35,919 nt of DNA. Origin: Thermoflexales bacterium. GTDB lineage: Bacteria; Chloroflexota; Anaerolineae; J036; Brachytrichaceae. The translations under genes were made by a program, and so were the position numbers. This document shows positions 32,151 through 35,919 of this stretch, piece by piece. The first letter of the stretch is position 1, and the number at the start of each line of letters is the position of its first letter. The stretch lies in the NCBI GenBank assembly GCA_025056965.1, contig JANWVF010000150.1:1-35919 (forward strand), in the 5' to 3' direction. The notes under the pieces are model-generated. The model did not search any database, was not told the DNA's origin, and was given only the letters and a program-made list of their open reading frames with translations.

Positions 32151-32915
32151 TCACTCGCCGTAGATCTCGCGGGGATCCACCGGCGTCAGCCGTGGAATGA
32201 AGCGCGGCACGGCCTTCAGGTAGCGCTCGTACTGCGCGCCGAAGCGCTTGCGCAATTCCTGCTCCTCCAGCCGCAGCTGCATGGTCAACTGCGCGATGTA
32301 AATGCCCAGCGTCAGGACGAGAAACCAGTTCTGGGTGAGCAGTGCCGCGCTGCCGATCAGCGTCATGTCGGTGACGTAAAGCGGGTTGCGCACATAGCGA
32401 TACGGGCCGGAGACAACCAAGCGCTGCGGCACGGCGTAACGTTCAGCCATCTCCCCCGGCGGGAAGAGCGCCGGCACGAACAGCAGGCGTTTCCAACCCA
32501 TTTGTCCGGCGGCCCACACCCCGACGAGCACCGAGACCGTTACGCCGACCCCGCCGATGGCTTGCAGCCAAAGTGGGCCGGACCATGTCCAGTTCAACCA
32601 GGTTGGTGCGAAGGCGATGAGCACCAACGATGTGCCGATCCACATTAGGCCCACCTCGACCAAATACCAACCGAGCAGCCCTCGGCGCTTTACCCACGCG
32701 CGCCAGCGCTCGAGCATCGGGTATGTGAACAGGTCAATGACCACCATGCCCAAGTAGAACGCCGCGACGTAGACCGGCAATAGCGTCCACCGGCCGATCA
32801 CGGCATCGCCGATGACGCACACGACGAACGAGAGCAACCACAGCCACGATGGCCCATGGTGCCACTGCGCGCGCGCCGCATCCGAAGCTTCGGGAGAAGT
32901 GTCATGCACAGCCAT
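32151..32915 (-). CDS. Isoprenylcysteine carboxyl methyltransferase-like membrane protein
   Basis: The 254-residue protein has about five to six hydrophobic segments. Its C-terminal half carries the SAM-binding signature of the ICMT/PEMT membrane methyltransferases: GPYRYVRNPLYVTDM, then EEQELRKRFGAQYERYLKAVPRFIPR. Bacterial members methylate phospholipids or other small lipophilic acceptors; the substrate here is unknown. The start at ATG 32915 precedes a short soluble stretch and the first membrane helix (WLWLLSFVVCVIGDAVIG). It is convergent with pgeF (29-base gap) and follows the glycosidase gene on the same strand, which ends 37 bases upstream. Confidence 0.83.
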   Translation of the reverse strand: MAVHDTSPEASDAARAQWHHGPSWLWLLSFVVCVIGDAVIGRWTLLPVYVAAFYLGMVVIDLFTYPMLERWRAWVKRRGLLGWYLVEVGLMWIGTSLVLIAFAPTWLNWTWSGPLWLQAIGGVGVTVSVLVGVWAAGQMGWKRLLFVPALFPPGEMAERYAVPQRLVVSGPYRYVRNPLYVTDMTLIGSAALLTQNWFLVLTLGIYIAQLTMQLRLEEQELRKRFGAQYERYLKAVPRFIPRLTPVDPREIYGE

Positions 32916-32952
32916 GCCGAGGATTGTATGAAATGTGCCGGGCGACCGCCGA

Positions 32953-34098
32953 TCACGGGACGAGCGCGCGTTTCACCTCATCGTAAATCGGCAGCGGCTC
33001 TAGCGATGGCGTGACGAAGGTGAAATGATCGCGATAGCCGCGCGCCGGCGCCGGCAACTTGAACACCCAGAATGCAACGCAGCGCACCCAGGGCCAGTGC
33101 GCTTGCGCGTAGTCGAGTGCGCGAATCGTATATTCGATCCGCTGCGCCGGCGTGACGCCGTTCACCCAGTTCACATCATCGTTCCAGCCGGTCTCGGTGA
33201 TGTAGATGGGCGAGTCGTCGCCGTAGGTCTGCATGATTGCGCGCAGCAGCTCGACGCGCCGGAAGTTGATCGCGTCGGGGTGCGGCGGCGCCTCGGGCGG
33301 CATCGTCGTCCCGTAGGTGTGGACGGCAAGCGCATCCCAAGGAAGATCGGCGCGGGGGTGTCGCGTTTCGCGTTTTGCCGCTGCATACATCTCCTCCAAG
33401 TAGGCTAAGTCGCTCAGCGCCACATCGCGATTGCGCTCGATCGTCGGCGCGAGCGCGCCGGCTAGCACGACGGCATCGGGATTGGCCTGTTTTATGGCGG
33501 GATAGACAGTGTGCAACAGCGCCACGTAGGCCGCCGGATCTACGCGCCGCATGCCCCATTCGTTCTGCAAGTTCGGCTCGTTCCAGATGATGAAGTGCGA
33601 CACGCGGCCGCTGAAGTGTGCCGCAAACGCAGCCGCAAAGTCGGCAAAGTCGCGGTAGTGCGGCGGATCGAGATGCGTGAACGTGGAGTCCGGCGGGCGC
33701 GCCCACGCGGGCGTGAAGCCGAGCCGAGCGATCACCTTGAGCCCTTGTCGGTCGGCATAATCCACGATGCGTTCCGCGCCGGAGAAGTCGCGCTGCCCTT
33801 TGCGCTTCTCGTAGTAGGCCCACGGGAAGAATTCGACGATCCAAGTTGCCCCCATTTCGCGCACCATCTCCAATCCGCGCTTGATCTTCCATGCCTCGGC
33901 CTCTTCGACGAAGCGCGTGTGCAAGCCGGCCAGCGCGTTGCGCGTGACCACGCGCTGCTGCGGGCCGAGCGCGACCGGCGAGCTCGGTGGACGCACCTGC
34001 AACAGGAGCCCGGCCAACACGGCAAACGTGAGAAAGGGGACGAGGCGACGAAAGCAGGCCGCAATCGAGATTGCAGATTGCGAATTACGGGTTACCAT
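32953..34098 (-). CDS. Clan GH-A glycoside hydrolase (GH39/GH5-like), membrane-anchored or secreted
   Basis: The 381-residue protein has an N-terminal hydrophobic segment (about 19-36) and a (beta/alpha)8 glycosidase domain. The acid/base Glu is in FIIWNEPNLQ (Glu174) and the nucleophile in IYITETGWND (Glu302). The start of the barrel (GATWIVEFFPWAYYEKRKGQ, then RLGFTPAWARPP) resembles GH39-type enzymes. It probably acts on a beta-linked polysaccharide outside the membrane; the exact substrate is unknown. The start ATG 34098 is doubtful: residues 2-13 (VTRNSQSAISIA) are encoded by a heptamer repeat, and the start is only 7 bases from that of the divergent gene. Confidence 0.82.
   Translation of the reverse strand: MVTRNSQSAISIAACFRRLVPFLTFAVLAGLLLQVRPPSSPVALGPQQRVVTRNALAGLHTRFVEEAEAWKIKRGLEMVREMGATWIVEFFPWAYYEKRKGQRDFSGAERIVDYADRQGLKVIARLGFTPAWARPPDSTFTHLDPPHYRDFADFAAAFAAHFSGRVSHFIIWNEPNLQNEWGMRRVDPAAYVALLHTVYPAIKQANPDAVVLAGALAPTIERNRDVALSDLAYLEEMYAAAKRETRHPRADLPWDALAVHTYGTTMPPEAPPHPDAINFRRVELLRAIMQTYGDDSPIYITETGWNDDVNWVNGVTPAQRIEYTIRALDYAQAHWPWVRCVAFWVFKLPAPARGYRDHFTFVTPSLEPLPIYDEVKRALVP
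34061..34095. repeat. Degenerate heptamer tandem repeat
   Basis: The plus strand reads, in sevens, GCAATCG - AGATTGC - AGATTGC - GAATTAC - GGGTTAC. The first unit is the reverse complement of a variant unit, so a 6-base hairpin GCAATC/GATTGC with a 2-base loop forms at 34061-34074. Such degenerate heptamer arrays look like the short intergenic repeats seen in some Chloroflexota (from memory). Confidence 0.6.
34071..34098 (+). promoter_or_regulatory. Promoter of the SMP-30 gene, probably leaderless
   Basis: TTGCAG (34071-34076) and TACCAT (34093-34098) are 16 bases apart, and ATG 34106 follows the -10 by 7 bases. The start point would fall at the start codon. The promoter is built from the heptamer repeat units. 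Confidence 0.4.
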
Positions 34099-34105
34099 CC
34101 TCTGT

Positions 34106-34972
34106 ATGGAATACGAACTCGAACTAATCGCCGATTATGCCTGTGAATGCGGCGAGGGGCCGCTGTGGCATCCGATGGAGAAGCGCGTGTACTGGTTGGA
34201 CATTTTGAACCCGCGCATGTTTTGGTACGAGCCGGCGACCGGCCGCCACGCGCAGTTCGACGTCGGCCGCGTCGTTGGTGGTTTCACCATCCAGGCGGAC
34301 GGAGCGCTGTTGTTGTTCATGGATCGCGGCTCCGTCGCGACCTGGAAAGACGGCCAACTGCGCATGATCATCGAGGAGCTGCCCGAGGAGCGCGAGACGC
34401 GCTTCAACGACGTGTTTGCCGATTCGCGCGGACGAGTGTTCTGTGGCACGATGCCCACGCGCGACCGGCTCGGCCGGCTATATCGCCTCGACCGCGACGG
34501 CTCGATTCACAAGCTGCTCGACGGCATCAGTTGCTCGAACGGCATGGGGTTGACGCTCGACCGCAAGCATTTGTATTACACCGATAGCGAGGTGCACACC
34601 ATCTATCTGTTCGACTACGATGAGGAGACCGGCGCGCTGAGCAACCAGCGCATCTTCGTCAAGCACGGTCCGGAGGACGGCTTGCCGGACGGCATGACGG
34701 TGGATGCCGAGGGCAACGTCTGGTCGGCGCACTGGGACGGGTATTGCCTGATTCGCTACGACCCCAACGGCCACGAGACGCTGCGCATCCGCTTCCCGGC
34801 AAAGAAGGTGTCATCGGTGACCTTCGGCGGCGACGATTATCGCGATATGTATGTCACTACAGCCGGAGGGAACAACAAGGCGGAGGAAGGCGAAGGGGCC
34901 GGCGCGCTGTTCCGCTTGCGCATACCGGGTGTGCGTGGATTGCCAGAGTACCTTTCGCGCATTTTGCTGTAG
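34106..34972 (+). CDS. SMP-30/gluconolactonase/LRE family protein
   Basis: The 288-residue protein is a six-bladed beta-propeller of the regucalcin/gluconolactonase family, which hydrolyses sugar lactones with one divalent metal. The metal ligands can be recognised: Glu in CECGEGPLWHP, Asn in RFNDVFADSRGRVFCGTM, Asn in CSNGMGLTLDRKHLYYTDS and Asp in GLPDGMTVDAEGNVWSAHWDG. ATG 34106 is chosen because the first strand (ELIADYACECGEGP) follows directly; the open frame to 33881 is antisense to the glycosidase. No RBS is seen, which agrees with a leaderless promoter. It is convergent with the FHA gene, 14 bases apart. Confidence 0.9.
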   Translation: MEYELELIADYACECGEGPLWHPMEKRVYWLDILNPRMFWYEPATGRHAQFDVGRVVGGFTIQADGALLLFMDRGSVATWKDGQLRMIIEELPEERETRFNDVFADSRGRVFCGTMPTRDRLGRLYRLDRDGSIHKLLDGISCSNGMGLTLDRKHLYYTDSEVHTIYLFDYDEETGALSNQRIFVKHGPEDGLPDGMTVDAEGNVWSAHWDGYCLIRYDPNGHETLRIRFPAKKVSSVTFGGDDYRDMYVTTAGGNNKAEEGEGAGALFRLRIPGVRGLPEYLSRILL

Positions 34973-34986
34973 CCCTAGCCGCCAAG

Positions 34987-35715
34987 CTATGCCACCGGCG
35001 ACATCGGCGCGGTAGATTGCAGCGCGAACTCCTCGCCGTAAATGATCTCGACGCCGCCTAGCGAGAGCACGTCGCCGGCCTCGAGCGTGCATTGCTTGAT
35101 CGGATAGCCGTTCAAGCGGGTGCCGCCGCTGCTGTTCAAATCCACGGCCAGGAAGCGCTCTGCATCGCTCTGCCAGCGCAACTCCAGATGGTGGCGTGAC
35201 ACGCGGCGGTCGTCCATGACGACGTCGTTGTCGTGTGCTCGCCCCACTCGCACCAGCGTCGAGGTCAGGTTGATCTGTCGCTGGCCATCTACGATGAGGA
35301 AGGGACGGCGCGGCAAAGGTAGCGCCGGCGTGGCCGATGTGTCGGTCTGTGCGAGGTTGAACGCGATCCAGCGCGCCTTCACCTGCAAATGGCGCGGCGG
35401 CATGTGAGATGCGCCCCATAAGAGGACGCGCGGCGGCGCATCTAGGCGCAATCCCATCTGGAGCATGATCTGCCGCACCTGCTCCGAGAGCGCGTCGGCA
35501 AGTTGCGGGTGCTCTCCCTCGAGCGCGCGCAGGTCACCCTCGTTTAGCGTCACCCAGAAGTGATTGGGGGCGACCAGCGAGTTGCTCCCAGCCTGCGCGT
35601 CCTCGATGGCGCGGACGATGGCGCGCAGCACTTCGCTTGCGGCCAGCTTGCCGCCGAGGGCGCGCGCCAGTGACGCTTCAATCAACTGTTGGGCGAGGTC
35701 TTCAAGGCGGTGCAT
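34987..35715 (-). CDS. FhaA-like protein: DUF3662 N-terminal domain plus FHA domain
   Basis: The 242-residue protein starts with the FhaA N-terminal domain (MHRLEDLAQQLIEASLAR then LGGKLAASEVLRAIVRAIED, about 1-115) and ends with an FHA domain (about 140-230; VRVGRAHDNDVVMDDRRVSRHHLELRW, then DLNSSGGTRLNG). FHA domains bind phosphothreonine peptides, so it probably reads the output of a Ser/Thr protein kinase, as in actinobacterial and chloroflexotal cell-wall and division control. No kinase gene lies in the window. ATG 35715 fits the family start exactly. A small ORF overlaps this start by 34 bases in another frame. Confidence 0.88.
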   Translation of the reverse strand: MHRLEDLAQQLIEASLARALGGKLAASEVLRAIVRAIEDAQAGSNSLVAPNHFWVTLNEGDLRALEGEHPQLADALSEQVRQIMLQMGLRLDAPPRVLLWGASHMPPRHLQVKARWIAFNLAQTDTSATPALPLPRRPFLIVDGQRQINLTSTLVRVGRAHDNDVVMDDRRVSRHHLELRWQSDAERFLAVDLNSSGGTRLNGYPIKQCTLEAGDVLSLGGVEIIYGEEFALQSTAPMSPVA

Positions 35716-35801
35716 ATGAACGTGGGATGCCGCTGCAACTCAGATTGTAATGCGGCTTCATCGCGCGCGATGGAGGCCAGCAGGGGAAACGCATCACTCA
35801 T
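35682..35801 (-). CDS. Possible small overlapping ORF upstream of the FHA gene
   Basis: This 39-residue frame (MSDAFPLLASIARDEAALQ at its start) begins with ATG overlapping the stop of the upstream partial gene (AAAATGA) and ends 34 bases inside the FHA gene in a different frame. The ATGA arrangement and nested end look like translational coupling. It has no recognised domain and may be chance. Confidence 0.3.
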   Translation of the reverse strand: MSDAFPLLASIARDEAALQSELQRHPTFICTALKTSPNS

Positions 35802-35919
35802 TTTAAGGTTGCGCCCGCTTGGAGCACTTTGAGCAGGTAGTCGTTGTCCCACCCCGCACGCTGTCGCTTCCCCGCCAAGCTGTCTTTGGCCGTCTTCTCC
35901 AGCTTGAGCAAGTTCAACG
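35798..35919 (-). CDS. 3' end of an unrecognised gene
   Basis: The last 39 codons of a minus-strand gene enter from the window edge and end at TGA 35798. The visible part is charged and helical (KLEKTAKDSLAGKRQRAGWD, then NDYLLKVLQAG). I do not recognise the family. Its stop overlaps the small ORF by 4 bases, so it is likely in one transcript with the FHA gene. Confidence 0.55.
   Translation of the reverse strand, partial: LNLLKLEKTAKDSLAGKRQRAGWDNDYLLKVLQAGATLK

Noticed and set aside
33881-34105. N-terminal extension of the SMP-30 protein
   Set aside because: It is antisense to the glycosidase and unlike the family; the first propeller strand follows ATG 34106.
1-35919. CRISPR arrays, prophage, insertion sequences or integrons
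   Set aside because: I found no regularly spaced long repeats, transposase or integrase motifs or terminal inverted repeats anywhere in the window.

Overview
The window is GC-rich bacterial chromosome, densely packed with genes on both strands. I see no rRNA, tRNA, CRISPR array, phage or insertion sequence. Gene content and style suggest a member of the Chloroflexota, probably Anaerolineae-like: an FhaA-type FHA protein, a fused-ATPase ECF transporter, a divergent FtsH, a ComEC protein, many 4-base ATGA gene overlaps, several promoters placed for leaderless mRNAs, and intergenic heptamer repeats. This placement rests on overall impression, not on a marker gene.

Layout. Bases 1-1738 (minus) carry an HTH-PocR regulator that overlaps an SQR-like flavoprotein cut by the window edge. 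Across a 0.19 kb divergent spacer with three kinds of possible operator lies hisD (plus). Then come an unusual AHSA1-PDZ-DinB fusion (plus), a GH36-type alpha-galactosidase (minus), an amidase (plus), and a minus block of galK, an NDP-sugar epimerase-like SDR, ComEC and a homocysteine methyltransferase. The alpha-galactosidase and galK suggest use of alpha-galactosides. A small two-helix membrane protein with its own strong RBS and terminator separates galK from an ECF module (fused ATPases plus T subunit, no S subunit here). Next are a K+/H+ antiporter of CvrA type, a patatin-like lipase and an FtsH-like membrane protease (all minus), then a plus run of a methylase-MazG fusion, a metallophosphoesterase and an NrtR-like Nudix regulator.

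The most interesting part is 24.2-29.3 kb. A PhnD/PhnC/PhnE-family ABC transporter (minus) stands back to back with selD (plus). The selD frame is open upstream of its apparent TTG start through an in-frame TGA at 27961-27963. The TGA falls exactly where the catalytic Cys of SelD belongs, three residues before the essential Lys. I conclude that selD begins at GTG 27910 and encodes a selenocysteine-containing selenophosphate synthetase. The neighbouring PhnD-like lipoprotein resembles, as I remember it, the subgroup annotated as putative selenate-binding proteins. The locus therefore reads as a selenium uptake and activation cassette, with an unknown 101-residue protein as a possible third part.

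The right end holds a delta-1-pyrroline-5-carboxylate dehydrogenase, a DUF1905 protein, a PgeF/YfiH protein, an isoprenylcysteine methyltransferase-like membrane protein, a secreted or anchored clan GH-A glycosidase divergent from an SMP-30 family protein (starts only 7 bases apart, over a heptamer repeat), and an FhaA-like FHA protein preceded by a small overlapping ORF and the 3' end of an unrecognised gene.
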